Source: Vicia villosa (taxonomy: Eukaryota; Streptophyta; Magnoliopsida; Fabales; Fabaceae). Taken from it: 64,000 bases of DNA. This document shows positions 49,201 through 64,000 of this stretch, piece by piece; within the stretch, counting starts at the first letter, position 1; the number at the start of each line of letters is the position of its first letter. The DNA lies in contig NC_081183.1 in NCBI RefSeq assembly GCF_029867415.1, positions 15,496,404 to 15,560,403 on the forward strand. Reading direction: 5' to 3'. The position numbers and the translations under genes were made by a program. The notes under the pieces were generated by a model. It was not told the origin of the DNA. It made no database searches and was given only the letters and a program-made list of their open reading frames with translations.

Positions 49201-52200
49201 TTTGATTCAAATACACATTAAGAACAAGTCAACAAGGTAAGAGGATATACTTAAGAACAGAAACTTGGTCTTCTTGCATCCCTCGTCCGACATAGATTCT
49301 TGGCTGTACAATATATGACACTTGAGTTACAACGTTTTATGCCATGGATGCATGTTACAGTCAATTTCATACGCGTTGTAGGAGAATCAGACGAGATCTA
49401 AGCCAAAACTTACCTGAATCCACCAAGCCAAAACTTTGCATATCTTGTTATTAGAAACCTCGATATATTTTCCCATAGCAGGCACAAAAAATAACACAAT
49501 TTCAGCTGCGTTACTAGTCAAGTATATCGCAGAGGCAACCATATAGGAAGTAAAGCACCATTCCTCAACCAAGCTTCCATACTTGGTGGAATAACAAGTA
49601 TATTTTCGTCTTGAATTCGCATAGCACACAGGAAGAACGATGTTCCATATAATAGCAAATCCCAGCTTCACCACATGTTTCACCTTTTGCGAATGTTCCA
49701 TCGTGTATCTGGTTTTCCATGTAAAGGCAATGTCTGATATCGCTGTAACAAATAATATACGAACTGTTTTTAGCGATGTAATAAGTGAAACTCCATCACT
49801 TAAGCAATTTCTTGGATAACTTCTCTCTTTCTTAATGATTAAGCAATTAGAAATCTTTAAAACAATCAAACCTTGAATAAGTTTAAGAATTGCTGAAGTG
49901 ATAAAGATGCTGATGATGTCCTCGAATACTGCCGCATCAAACAACTGAAGTGGAGATCCCAAGTCATGGCAAGCAATGATTATTATGGCCTACGAATCAA
50001 CAGAATAACAAAATTTTCTAGATCATCCATGATATGAAACATAAATTTGTAAGCTATATATCGCTATATATGAAGCAAACCTGAAGGGATATAATATAAA
50101 AATTCCACATTCTATCGAAGCTTCTATAAATTTGCCAAAATGAACGAATCTCTACAAAATTTGTTTTTCCTAGCCAATGTCGTTCTCTCTTTTCCTGATT
50201 TTCATCCACGGTTTCCTATACGAGGAAATAAATAAGCGGCATTATATGATGAAATCACATGAAGTTAGTTTGAAATTTCATTTAGCTTTAGCTTTTGGCT
50301 TAAAGTATCACTAATATAAAATATATAGAACAATGCCTTTGTAAACCACCGAATCACCTGCACATCTTCTTCGGCCTTCTTTTCTTCCTTCTTACTCTTC
50401 TTCTTTTCTTTCTTTTGAACAGGTGATACAACAATATCTTTGGTTCTTACAAAGAAAAAATCATGGTCCTCTTCACGCATTGGCCAACCAATTCCAAAAC
50501 AATCAGGAGACCTACAAATATAGAAAAGCAGCAAGAATCTCGTGATATATATCGAAAGAAGATATGTATGTTTGTTGTTGTCTGATACGTGTAAGTGTCT
50601 GACGCCGACATATATGATTACACTCAGTTACTTTCATTTTCTAAAATTATTACCAGTGTCATGTTTGGTGTCTGTGAGTGTTTCTTAGGCCAAACGAAAA
50701 CAATCTTAGTCTAAAAGGTTACCGACCAGAAGTATTCATTCAGATCATCATAGTTTCTCCATGCGGAATGGTCAGTCGTTCCACCTTTGCTATTGTGAAC
50801 TTCCTTTGATTTAAACAATAAATTAGTTATATTGAAGAAGAAAGCTAAAAAACAAAAAGAGGTTACATTCGATAGTACCTTTTCGATAACTTTGTATATA
50901 GGCGTGACAACATTATTAAGGAAAGATTCCGGTTCTCCTCCATATGCTGGCATGACCTTTTCCCATGTCGAAAAGCTGATATCACCACTTAAAACTCCAT
51001 GCAGTTCATATGACATCTTTAAAACACATAACAACGGTTACAAGAATTAAGAGAATAATCATTTAAGATAAGGTTATTTGAAAATGTCGAACATTCGTGA
51101 AAAAGAATCTGTTATAGTTTCAACTTACATGGTGAAAGATATAGCAAAGACATTCCGGCATGAACCTCAAATTAGCTGCCTCCCCCCATATGAGCAGGTA
51201 AAGACCAATGTATAAAATTTTATATTGTTGCGCTTCCTGTTTTACGTAAGGTAACCTGCACGATAAGTAAGCAAGACAATATGTCAGAAAACAGAAAATT
51301 ATACAAAAATAGCAGACAAACAGGCAACAAGCTGCGCCGCTACCCCTTTTTGGATGGCAAAATCAATCCTCTTACAAACTACATTCGTTGTCCTAGGTAC
51401 CGCAATATTTCTACGCATGAGCCTTTTAGATCAGTTAACATACCGAATATTGCTTTTTCTCTCCAAAAACTTGCACCAGGTAGTATAATTTTTGAAGAAC
51501 TTTCTCATCAATTCGTCCACACCTCCCTCTCCTAACTGATAGGACGAGAATAATTTATTTTACGTACTCAACAATACAATAAAATAAAGCCATAAGAAAC
51601 ATGTTCAATCGAAAATTCACCTTCAACGCAGACGTTTGGTTGTGAGTTTGCCTAGTCTGCATGTTCGCTAAGAGTAGAATCAAATGTTCCCTTTGGTTTG
51701 CCACATTGGCTTCCTAATGTAAGACACGCGATATAGAAAATCGTAAATATGACGCAATGTTGACCATAAGAAGTGAAATGGAAAGTCTGAGAGGAATTTA
51801 ACTGACCTGGAAACCAAAACAATGCTGAAGAAAATCAAACAAATCTACAAAGGATCCATGTTTCTTGAAATCTTGGGCTGGTGGTAAACCTCGAACGTTG
51901 CGAATCACTGCAATGGCAGCCTTAATCTGAATCAAATTTACTGTGCAATCAGTCCACCACATTGTAATCGAGTCTTCCGTGACACTTAGAATACAATATC
52001 AATAAAAACGGTAATCGTGAATCATTCAAGAAATATCAAACCTCAGGCTGCTGCATGATTGCATGTTGGATTCCTCCTTGTTCAAGTGGAAGAATGTTAA
52101 ACTCGGTTTTTTTGTGAATTGCATTTCCTTCCGTAAGCGCCTATTTCGAATAACGAATTGAGAAACTCTAAGAAAACAAAACACACGCAAAATTGATAAT

Positions 52201-53126
52201 CTATACGTACTTGGAAAAAGGGAGAATGAAAAAGAAGAAATCACCTGATTACTAGGTGTGATCGTAACCGCTTTTAGAACCTCAAACAGAACAGAAGCAA
52301 TCATTCTCGCATTTATCAATTTTTCTCTATAACTGTTTACATAGCAACATAACATCATTAGCTAGAATCCGTGGCAATATCACGGAAAATTGTGCATCAA
52401 CTATTAAGCATAGTTACCTTTGTTCTAGATCAAATGCTTTGTTATTTCTAGTAAAATAATCCCTATAAACATGATAAACACGCTTTAGTTCACGAATATC
52501 GCCTATTCCACCCTTTTTCGTTGCATTCTCATCCTGTATATTACAATTCACAAAAAACCAGGAATCATCAAAATCAAAAATTGAAGTAAAATTGAATACA
52601 CTAGTAACCATATTAGTTTACTATATGCTTTTATATTCAAATCAAGATCCTTCAAGATTGTTAGTTATTTACCTGTTCAAGTCTATGAAGAAGTGAGGTT
52701 TTGAATTGTCTTACACCTCTTCCACTTGAATTCTTGTCCAAGTTGTGCGCAATTACAAACGCGTGAACTCGGCCTACAAATTATAAGTCACTTTACAATT
52801 CCACTGCAACATTACTCGATATTTTTCTTAATATACACTCTATCATTTATTACAAAAGACTTACAGAGATAGGCAACACGAGGCTCATCCTTTTCGATCA
52901 AGTTAGCAACACGAAGAAATCTTTGGATTTCAGAAGAGAAAACAGTTGGTAACCTTTCACTGTCAAAGGGAGCGGCGTAATCGCCATTGATGCTACTGGT
53001 GACACTATTGGTGGTTGTAGTAATGGCCATGGAATCGTCGTATTGGTATTCATGATGATTTTGTCTAGATGTTGATGATTCGCCTTGCTCGAAATGGATT
53101 GGTTCTGCAAGGACAATTTCTGACAT
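43261..53126 (-). CDS. CALS8: Callose synthase (1,3-beta-glucan synthase), CALS8/GSL4 type
   Basis: 39 exons, all GT-AG and in phase, 1964 aa: 52865-53126, 52673-52773, 52418-52533, 52245-52326, 52042-52140, 51807-51926, 51621-51713, 51444-51535, 51129-51255, 50879-51016, 50727-50803, 50358-50511, 50081-50215, 49872-49989, 49414-49742, 49251-49303, 49105-49165, 48918-48999, 48796-48845, 48611-48697, 48394-48525, 48218-48309, 48054-48138, 47796-47956, 47572-47695, 47331-47422, 47086-47251, 46828-46979, 46634-46740, 46416-46538, 46092-46332, 45884-45995, 45681-45800, 45492-45607, 45164-45360, 44860-45089, 43894-44739, 43591-43776, 43261-43497. A plasma-membrane enzyme making callose from UDP-glucose. 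N-terminal Vta1-like region (SERLP...RVAYLC), FKS1 domain with [20 protein letters not shown], a first membrane block, the large cytosolic glucan synthase domain ([51 protein letters not shown]) and C-terminal membrane helices. The start FDSERLP and end [15 protein letters not shown] resemble Arabidopsis CALS8 (linked to stress control of plasmodesmata) more than other CALS. A Lys/Glu-rich insert lies in exon 12. Confidence 0.96.
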
Positions 53127-56289
<3,163 letters not shown>

Positions 56290-56975
56290 TATTCAATAGG
56301 TGTAAGATACTATGCTACTCAGTAGAAAACTTAAGATGAAAGTTGTATATAAAACGAAGTGTAATGATACTTTACAAGTTATTTGGAGGAATATGTTCCG
56401 TCATAATGTTGCTAGACTGAGGGTCCTGATGACTATGTTACTTGCTTGTCATGGCAGATTAGCTACGAGACACCGCCTCTTCTGGTTTGGTATTGTTGCT
56501 GATAACAGGTGACGTCTTTGTAATCGGGAAGAAGAATCTATTAATCATCTCTTTTTTGTGTGTCATGAAAAAATCTGTATTTGGGCCAAGATACTTGTTT
56601 GGATTCAAGTTAGTCACATTCTGCAGTCTTGGGATGTAGAATTGATATGGTTAAGCAAGAATACTAATGGTAAAGGATGGAGATCATCCACCCTGAAGCT
56701 AACTACTACAGAGACTGTTTATGGTGTGTGAAAATTTCGTAAGGACATATGTTTTGGTAGTACTGTAGACAAGACTATAATTGGGGACAATACTATAAAT
56801 ATGATTGTTTATAGGGGCTGGTATAGCAAGAAACTTAGGATACATATAGCTAAGCTGACGTTTTAAGTTTTATTTTATCCCCTTGTTGTCTTTTTTAATG
56901 GCAGGATCTGAGTGTTCACCTTATAATCCCTTAATTTTTAAATTAATTCAATCTTCCTTGATTAAAAAAAAAAAG
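56290..56975 (+). mobile_element. LINE 3' end: zf-RVT region and poly(A) tail, 5'-truncated
   Basis: The plus-strand frame gives ARLRVLMTMLLACHGRLATR (near 56412-56475), then CNREEESINHLFFVCHEKICIWAKIL after a stop at 56511-56513. This is the zinc-binding reverse-transcriptase-associated domain at the C-terminus of plant L1-type ORF2 (pattern C..C....E..HLFF.C). Coding ends near 56866, a short 3' untranslated region follows, and an A run at about 56963-56974 marks the tail. The 5' part is missing, as is usual for LINE copies. Target repeats were not found. Confidence 0.8.
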
Positions 56976-57185
56976 ATTTTTCTTTTTGATTTTTAGTTTT
57001 AAAAATTAAAAAGATGAAAAATCAAGAAAAAATAATACACTTGTTATTATTAATAAAAAAATATTCAATATTGTACAACTCTAAAGTAGTTTTAAAAATA
57101 ATAATACCAAGCATGTTTTCTTTTATATATTTATTTTTGGATTAATACGTCTTTAGTTCCTATGAATATGCGATCATGCATTTTT

Positions 57186-57607
57186 AGTCCCTATAACATT
57201 TTCCTTCAATGAATGATCATTCTAAAATTTTTATGCATGTCCCTACTTTCAAACCAATGCGTATTTTAGAATGATTATTTTGTAGACATGTTCATAATGT
57301 TTTAAAAAGTTCCTGAAAAAAAAAAAGGAACTCAAAATTTAATTTCGAAGTTGAGATTTTCATTACTTTTATTATTATTTTTTGAAATTTGAAAAATTCA
57401 TATTTAATTCTTCTCGTTTTAAAAAATTCTAAAACTTGGTAAATAAATATTTTATAGTATTTTAAACATATATAAAAAAAATTCAAAAATTTAAAAATTA
57501 TAGGATAATTAATTAGTTTTTAAAATTTTAGAAAATAGCAGGGACTGAAATTGCATGCATAAAATTTTTAGAAGAATCATTCATTAAAGAAAATTTTTAT
57601 AGGGACC
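57186..57607. mobile_element. Foldback/MITE-like element with 55-bp inverted arms
   Basis: The left arm (57186-57241, starting AGTCCCTATAACATTTTC) and right arm (57551-57607) are imperfect reverse complements sharing GTCCCTATAA, TTAATGAATGAT-like and TTTTATGCATG blocks. About 300 bp of AT-rich sequence lies between. No coding sequence. Target repeats not resolved. Confidence 0.65.
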
Positions 57608-57736
57608 ATTCATTCATCAAACGAGTTCTAAATCATCAATTTATATTCACTTAATTTAATTAATATACTATATTGATTGAGTTATCTTTCTCAATTAAAT
57701 AAATTTTTTAGAAGAATGTATTCATTTCATTTGTCT

Positions 57737-57740
<4 letters not shown>

Positions 57741-57787
<47 letters not shown>
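57741..57787. repeat. (TA)n microsatellite
   Basis: About 46 bp of TA dinucleotides. Confidence 0.95.
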
Positions 57788-57790
<3 letters not shown>

Positions 57791-58031
57791 CTATTATAAG
57801 TTGTTTTGAAAAAATATGTTAAATTATAAATTGTTTTATATGTGAAGGTTAATATGGTGAACTATATTTATTGGTTCATCATAACTAACCAAAAAATAAC
57901 CATTGCTTCAATATTAAAAAGAAAATTACATGCAAATATGAGAAAAAACTTTTAAGTTGTAACAAAGAAGATGAAACTTGAAGATAAGATTTCTGAACAA
58001 CGAAATAATAAACATGTTAGATAGATGTGGT

Positions 58032-58081
58032 GGTATTTAGTTTGGACCAATGACTTGGTATTTAGTTTGGACCAATGACTT
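58032..58081. repeat. Perfect 25-bp tandem duplication
   Basis: The 25-bp unit starting GGTATTTAGTTTGGACCAAT is repeated head to tail at 58032-58056 and 58057-58081 without mismatch. Confidence 0.9.
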
Positions 58082-58979
58082 TTTGTTTATTATGGAAAAA
58101 TGTGTTTTTAATCATTGATATATTATTATTTAATTTGAAAGACTGTGATAAATTATTGGTCACCTACTAATAAGTTTTTATCAAGTTTTAATTCTTAATT
58201 ATTTAATATTTTTATATTAAATAATATATTTTTAAATTTATTTGAATAATTAATTCTCATTTTATATTCATCTTCCTCATCCTCAAATCATCATTGCATC
58301 TTTTTCTTCAAGCATTTATCTTCTTCATCTTTTAAATCCAAATTTCAAAAGCTAAAAAGAAAAAAAAATTCAAATTTAAAAAAACAATCCAATCTAAAAA
58401 AGTTATTCATCTTCATCGTTTTCATCCATTGAAAAATACAATAAACAACTCATATCTATCAACATTACTCTTTTAAAAACTCAAATTTCATGTAAACCTA
58501 TTACTAAAATCAATAAGTAAGATTTAGAAAAACCCAAACTTTAATTTAGTGTAGCTCATGTTTAAAAAAATACAGAGCAATTTTTAAATTTCAATAAGAT
58601 CGAACGAACAATTGAAGGAATAAAAAGAGTAGAAACATTTTTCAGTTTTAACTTTAAAGTTAGCTAGATAAAGAAGAACCTTTATGATTCAACTAGGGAA
58701 TTTTCTAAAAAGAAAAATCAAAATATGAATTTATTTCTCTTTAAAATTTGGATTTTTTTTTTTAAATACAAGCTTTTTAAATTTGAGTTTTTTTTTTTGT
58801 TGTTGTTGGTCTTTTTGGAGCTTTCATTTGTAACATGGTATGGAAAAGAAAAGGATTTTCCTGAAAATATTTTCATAATAAAAAGATAGATGAAGAAAAA
58901 GTTGAACCACTTAACCGACTAAAAGGGAAAGATGTAATCTTAAATACAAATAGTAAAATGTAGAAAAATTCACATTAAT
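58082..58979. other. Gene-free AT-rich stretch
   Basis: Nothing recognised between the tandem duplication and the left end of the PIF/Harbinger element. Confidence 0.45.
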
Positions 58980-59946
58980 TAAGGCTATGCTTGGTTTGAC
59001 TTCTAAAAACCTCAAACGTGCGTTTCAGTCCTCTAACGTGAAAAGTGACATTTTTTCTTGTTTGGGTTTTTCTTCAAAATCACTTGTACTCCTCTAGAAG
59101 CAATTCTGATAGAAGCTACATTTTCTAGCTTTTGAGGTTAGTAAGAACCAATTCCGCATTTATGATATTTTGGTTGTTACAACTTTCCTTCTTTACCCTC
59201 TTTAATGTCATTAATTGTTTCTTCTCTTTTCCTTATTCCAATGGATATTTTAAACACCATCTTCTACTTTAATTCCTCATTTTTGCTTTGTATTAATGAA
59301 TTTGGTGAACCAATTTTGATTAAAAGAATGATAAGTAGAGTTTAACTAGCATATCATCAGGTTTATTTATACACCACATCCTTTATAACAAAAAATACAA
59401 GGCAAATTTCTACTCCAAGAACAACCAGGTAATCTCATGAATTTTGTTCTGTGATGGCGATAATCTGTAATTCCTCTGCAACTTATATGAATTATGAGAA
59501 GAAAAAACTGTTATTTTTTTTCTCTTTCCTAAATGCATTTCAAGTGTTTGATAAAATACCTCTTAGAAATTAATTTTTTTGGTTCAATATTATGCTAAAG
59601 TATTTGATATGTTATTAATAACTTTTGAAATCTCATTAATAATACTGTATTGTATTATGGTAAAGTATTTGCCATTTAATTTGAATTCATTCAAAGTACT
59701 GTATTATATTATTTTGCATTCAATATGTCATCACCCCATCATTCTGTATTTTCAGTTTTGCCTATAACACATCCAAAATACTCATTCAAACATGGTTTTT
59801 ATTTTTATTGATATACTTTGGCTTATAAGAGATTACTTATCATTGTGATGGTGGAAATTGGTGATGTAGTGTTAGGAGTATTGCTTTTGGAATTTTTTCT
59901 AATTGTTGGTGTTAATGTGTATTTGTAACTTTGTATACATAGTATT

Positions 59947-60937
59947 ATGACTACAAAGAGAAAAATTCATGTTGATTCTCCTTCAAGTAATGATGAAACT
60001 CAAATATCTAAAGCTAGTTGGACGAATCTTAAAGTCAACGAAATGTTCATTCAAGCATGTATGGAACAAGTTCAAAAGGGTGAGCGCATTGGCACTAGCT
60101 TTACCAAGACAGGATGGAAAACATTGTTTCTCAATTTAATGGATCAACCGAGAGAAGTTGTAACAAGACAAAATTGAAGAATATGTATGATAGCTTGAGA
60201 AAGGAATGAAGAGCATGGTTTAATTTATTTGGAAAAGTTACCGGTATAGGATGGGATAATGAGAAGAATACATTTGATGAATCTGATGAATGGTGGGAGA
60301 AAAAATAATTGGAAAATCCTCTATATGGAAAATTTAGAGAGAAAGGACTTCTATTTGCTCATCAACTAACCATACTATTCAAGGATGGGTGGCTAATGGA
60401 GAATATGCTTGGGCACCTTCAAGTGGCATATTGCCCGATGAGGATTGTGGTAATGATGTTGATGACTTAGGTCCATGTCCTAATAGTATTGTCTTGGATA
60501 TAGAGGAAGGATCAGCTGATAGTGAAGATGCAAGTATTGGAGCAACGGGAGAATTTGCAAATATTAATTTGAATACTTCCCAAGGGGATGTTAGCCAAAG
60601 TAGTGGACAAAAGAGAAAGAGAGCTAGTGATGTTGAAAAGAAAATCAACAAAAATACAACTCCCTCATCAACAATAGCTGAAGCTGTTAATGTGATTGCT
60701 GAAACATGTAAGGCACAAAATGATGTTGTAACTAGTGTATCTATTGGTGAAGTGATGGATGAACTTCATAACATGGAGGAAATTACAAGTGATCTAGACT
60801 TGTTGACAAAATGTTGACAACTAATGATGTTTAAGCCAGCGAGGGAGATGTTTGTTTCCTTTAAAGGTTTTGAAGATAGAAGGTTGCATTGGCTTAAGTT
60901 TGCAGCAAATAATCCTATGCCATTTATGAATGTGTAA
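59947..60937 (+). pseudogene. PIF/Harbinger ORF1 (Myb/SANT-like DNA-binding protein), broken
   Basis: Starts MTTKRKIHVDSPSSND with a SANT-type helix region (ASWTNLKVNEMFIQACMEQV, then GTSFTKTGWKTLF). After a frame change near 60165 it continues in another frame with WFNLFGKVTGIGWD and DESDEWWEKK, the standard second half of the domain, interrupted by two stops. The Ser/Asp-rich linker and QKRKRASDVEKK follow at 60389-60817, and a last segment reading REMFVSFKGFEDRRLHWLKF ends at 60937. In this superfamily ORF1 binds DNA and helps bring the transposase to the element ends. Confidence 0.8.
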
Positions 60938-61509
60938 TTGATCTAGGACTTTCTTAGGTATTAGGAATTGCTTATGTATTAGGATCTTAAACTAGGAATT
61001 ATCTTAATCTAGGAATTACTTATGTACAAGGGAATCTATATTATGTATTAGGATCTTATGTATTAGGAATTATCAAAAATCTATTATGTTTAAGAATTAT
61101 TCAAATTAAGTTTTCTTATGTATTAGGAATTATCAAAAATAGTTCTACTAAAAGATTTAATATTAAGTTATGTGAGAATCTATTATGTTTTCTTTTTTTG
61201 TTCAGTTAACTATTATTTTACTTAATTTATACTTGACAAGTACTTCCTTTTTCTATGTGAAGTGTAGTTTCTTTGCTGATAGGGTGTGGCTTGAAGTTCA
61301 TTAGGTAATTTCATTAGGTACTTCCTTGTTCTATGTGAAAATCTGCTACATACTGTGAAAGATTTATATATTTACAACAATGATCATATTTTGGTTATAT
61401 GTTGGAAACAACCATGAAAATATGCTATATGTTTACATACTGTGAAAGATATATATTAGTACATATTATATTGTCAATGGTCATATTTTTTACAATTATG
61501 ATGGGATAA

Positions 61510-62794
61510 ATGAATTATCGGAATGAGCAATTGGACAACAATAGAGAAAGAGAAGAAGAGGAAAAACAAGATGATGACTTTTTTCAACAGGCTATTTTTG
61601 TGGCTGCACCAGTTGGAGAATATGCAGTAAATCAATAATGCAAAGAACCATGTAGAACTAGTGAATTAAGTGGTCATGCATGGGTTCAAGAAATAGTGCA
61701 AGGTAACCCCACTCGTTGTTATGAAATGTTTCAAATGGAAAAACATATTTTTAAGTTGTTTTGTACTGAACTAGTTGATCATGGTTTAAAGTCTTCTAAA
61801 AGAATGGGAGTTGAAGAAATGGTTGCAACGTTTTTAGTTGTTGTTGGACACGGGGTATGAAATAGAATGATTCAAGAAAGGTTTCAACATTCGAGGGAGA
61901 CTGTTAGTAGACATGTTCACCAGGTACTTCGTGCTTGTCTTAAGTTGTCTCTCAAATATATTAAACCTGAAGATCCTACATTTCATGAATGTCATTCCAA
62001 AATAAAAAACTATCAACGCTATTGGCCTTTTTTAAAAATGTTATAGGAGCAATTGATGGTACCCACATGTCATGTGTAGTTAGTGCGAGCGAGCAAACCA
62101 GATTTATTGGAAGAAAGGGATATCCTACACAAAAAAATATCATGGTTGTATGTGAGTGGAATATGTATTTCACTTTTGTTTTAGCCGGTTGGGAAGGTAC
62201 TGCCCATGATGCACGTGTTTTTGACCAAGCTCTCACAAATGTGAACCTTAATTTTCCACACCCTCCTTAAGGTTTGTTCTTTTTATTACTGCAAATGATA
62301 TGTTATATTAAAAATATTTAACTTCACTTTTAAATTATTTATTTATTTTTATAGGAAAGTATTATTTGGTAGATTTTGGCTATCCAACACCAATTGGATA
62401 CATTGGTCCATATAGATGTGAACGTTATCACCTTCCTGATTTTAGGCGTTCTAAGGGATTTGCAAATAATAATGAAGTATTTAAGTATTACCACTCAAGT
62501 TTAAGGTGCACAATAGAAAGAACTTTCGGAGTATGGAAGAATATAATTGCAATTATGCGTTGTATGCCTAAGTTCAAATTTCAAACACATGTTCAAATAG
62601 TCGTCGCAACAATGACTATACATAACTTTGTTAGAAGGAATGCAGAAATTCATATTGATTTTAATCTTTATGAATATGAAAATACAATCATTCACCATGA
62701 TGATTATCATAGATCATCTAACATAGATCAATCACAAGTTTTAAATGTCGCTTCTTCAAGAGATGGATCACGTTTGAGACTCAATCTGCAATAA
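61510..62794 (+). pseudogene. PIF/Harbinger DDE transposase, broken
   Basis: The frame from the ATG at 61510 reads into a Harbinger nuclease domain but has TAA at 61636-61638, TGA at 61858-61860, a 1-base loss in the T run near 62028-62035, and TAA at 62268-62270 where a Lys codon is expected. A GT-AG intron (62272-62354) is intact and joins in phase. Catalytic residues can still be seen: Asp in GAIDGTH, Asp in GTAHDARVF and Glu in IERTFGVWK. The C-terminal stretch MTIHNFVRRN is also typical. Four inactivating lesions with a preserved core suggest fairly recent death. Confidence 0.88.
62272..62354 (+). other. Intron of the Harbinger transposase pseudogene
   Basis: 83-bp AT-rich sequence from GTTTGT to TTTATAG, between ...FPHPP and GKYYLVDFGYP, at a position where the family protein is continuous. 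Confidence 0.75.
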
Positions 62795-63191
62795 AATTAT
62801 AGAGTACACGTTAAAAACTAGTATTGTTATAATATTTTAGTACTATAATGCACTTTAAATTATTATTGTAATAATATTTTAGTACTATATTGCATTTTAA
62901 ATTTTATTATCTCTTTGAATTTTTTTTTTGACATACTTCATGTTTAACTATTATGTTAATTTAGTAATTGTTATTTATATGTGTTTAACAATGTCTATTT
63001 TGGTAATTATACATTCAAAATCAATTTTGAGAAAAACTATCCAAACAACTTTAATCAATAACAATCACTTTTTCATAAATGTATCCAAACATAAATCAAT
63101 TATGTCAAACTCAATTCTGTTAAAATCAATTATACCAAACTCAATTCTGCCAGAATCAATTTTGTTCACCGCCAATCCAAACACACACTAA

Positions 63192-64000
63192 ATCATTGAT
63201 GGTAAAAACTCATATGAAAAAGAAAACTATGATCAAATGCATATCAATTTGGAACATTGAGCATAACAACTTAGGATTAAATGGCTAAAATTACACAATT
63301 TAATTACGAGCTCTTAAAACTTTAATTATAATAAATGTCAAATGTAGAAAAAAATCAAAAAGCTGTAGTGTAATAAGTATTTCGAAAGAGAAAAACAACA
63401 AAATTGGATACTGTGTAGTAATAAATTATTCACTCTAATTATATTTTATTATAATAATTAAAAAATATTATATAATTTTATAATGAACTGATTTATCTGC
63501 TATTGCAGGTAAAAAATGCAACTTCTCTATGGTAGGCAAAAAGTCACTTGCCTAGACAAAACACCATCGATGAATGTAGTGCAATTATCCAATAAAAGCT
63601 TCGTCTAAAGCTACCTAAATCCATGGAGTTTCAACATTCCTTATATCATATATTAACTTAGATTTCTAGAATGTTATGTGATATCGGGTGTCGTCTCCTG
63701 TGCGCAGGCTAAATATGTCTCTCACGTTATAAATTTTTTTTTTTGGTTTTAAATCAATAACCATTGGATATGAGGTGCACCACTATTATCATAGGTCTCT
63801 TTAAACCCAATAACTCAGTCATTAATATTTATTAATTTCCACTCATTTCTTCCCCATATTCAATGTTTTTTAAAAAACCCTTCTCCATTTTCGAAAAATT
63901 GATAAGTGCCAAAATGTTATTATTTTGAGTATATAATTGTGGCACTTATCGATTCTATTCATTCCGTTTTTGTAATAAAATCCCCACTTTTGTGTATATA
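63192..64000. other. Gene-free right end of window
   Basis: No gene or element recognised. A less AT-rich stretch around 63500-63720 has no open frame of note. Confidence 0.45.

Larger units (their letters stand above)
58983..63188 (+). mobile_element. PIF/Harbinger transposon, 4.2 kb, inactive
   Basis: Imperfect terminal inverted repeats GGCTATGCTTGGTTTGAC and (reverse complement of the right end) GTGTGTGTTTGGATTGGC, 12 of 18 identical, lie directly inside TAA target duplications at 58980-58982 and 63189-63191. TAA/TTA duplications are typical of PIF/Harbinger. Two coding regions on the plus strand are broken by stops: a Myb/SANT-like ORF1 (59947-60937) and a DDE transposase (61510-62794). 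Having both genes and both ends shows this was once autonomous. Confidence 0.88.

Overview
This is plant nuclear DNA: AT-rich, with short GT-AG introns, long gene-free stretches full of decayed retrotransposons, and small inverted-repeat elements. The gene set and repeat types (copia and gypsy LTRs, a Cassandra-like 5S-bearing LTR, a tRNA-derived SINE, PIF/Harbinger, hAT and MULE-type elements) suggest a legume, perhaps of the temperate clade. The species is inferred, not shown.

Seven protein genes can be supported. From left to right: the N-terminal half of a TPX2-family protein (35-936, minus, runs off the left edge); an intact CYP72A cytochrome P450 (5466-7433, minus); a small two-helix 'L18a-like' membrane protein (8409-11685, minus); the mitochondrial persulfide dioxygenase ETHE1 (24361-26577, minus, 9 exons, one GC-AG intron); an NTMC2T6-type SMP-C2 membrane protein (36870-41415, plus, 12 exons); an intronless PPR protein (41912-43129, minus); and a 39-exon callose synthase closest to CALS8/GSL4 (43261-53126, minus). 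Most exon joins were checked for phase: P450 515 aa, L18a-like 150 aa, ETHE1 283 aa, NTMC2T6 744 aa, PPR 405 aa, callose synthase 1964 aa, all open throughout.

The gene order is the main biological message. From memory of Arabidopsis gene numbering, CALS8, a PPR gene, NTMC2T6.2, an L18a-like gene and the CYP72A cluster sit together near At3g14570-At3g14690. ETHE1 and NTMC2T6.1 are neighbours at At1g53580-53590. This window carries both sets in one block, as expected if it keeps an ancestral order that Arabidopsis split between two duplicated segments.

The spaces between genes are repeat graveyards. 3.3-5.3 kb holds gypsy integrase and LINE remnants. 12-24 kb is a nested pile of gypsy and copia LTRs, containing a 2.9 kb hAT-like element with a perfect 8-bp target duplication that carries a ribosomal protein L23a gene fragment. 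29-36 kb holds a MULE-type MITE, Helitron-like 3' ends and a head-to-tail duplicated copia gag joined to a Cassandra-like LTR. 56-57 kb holds the 3' end of a LINE and a foldback element. 59.0-63.2 kb is a nearly full-length but dead PIF/Harbinger transposon with TAA target duplications. I see no operons, CRISPR arrays or new defence-type system.
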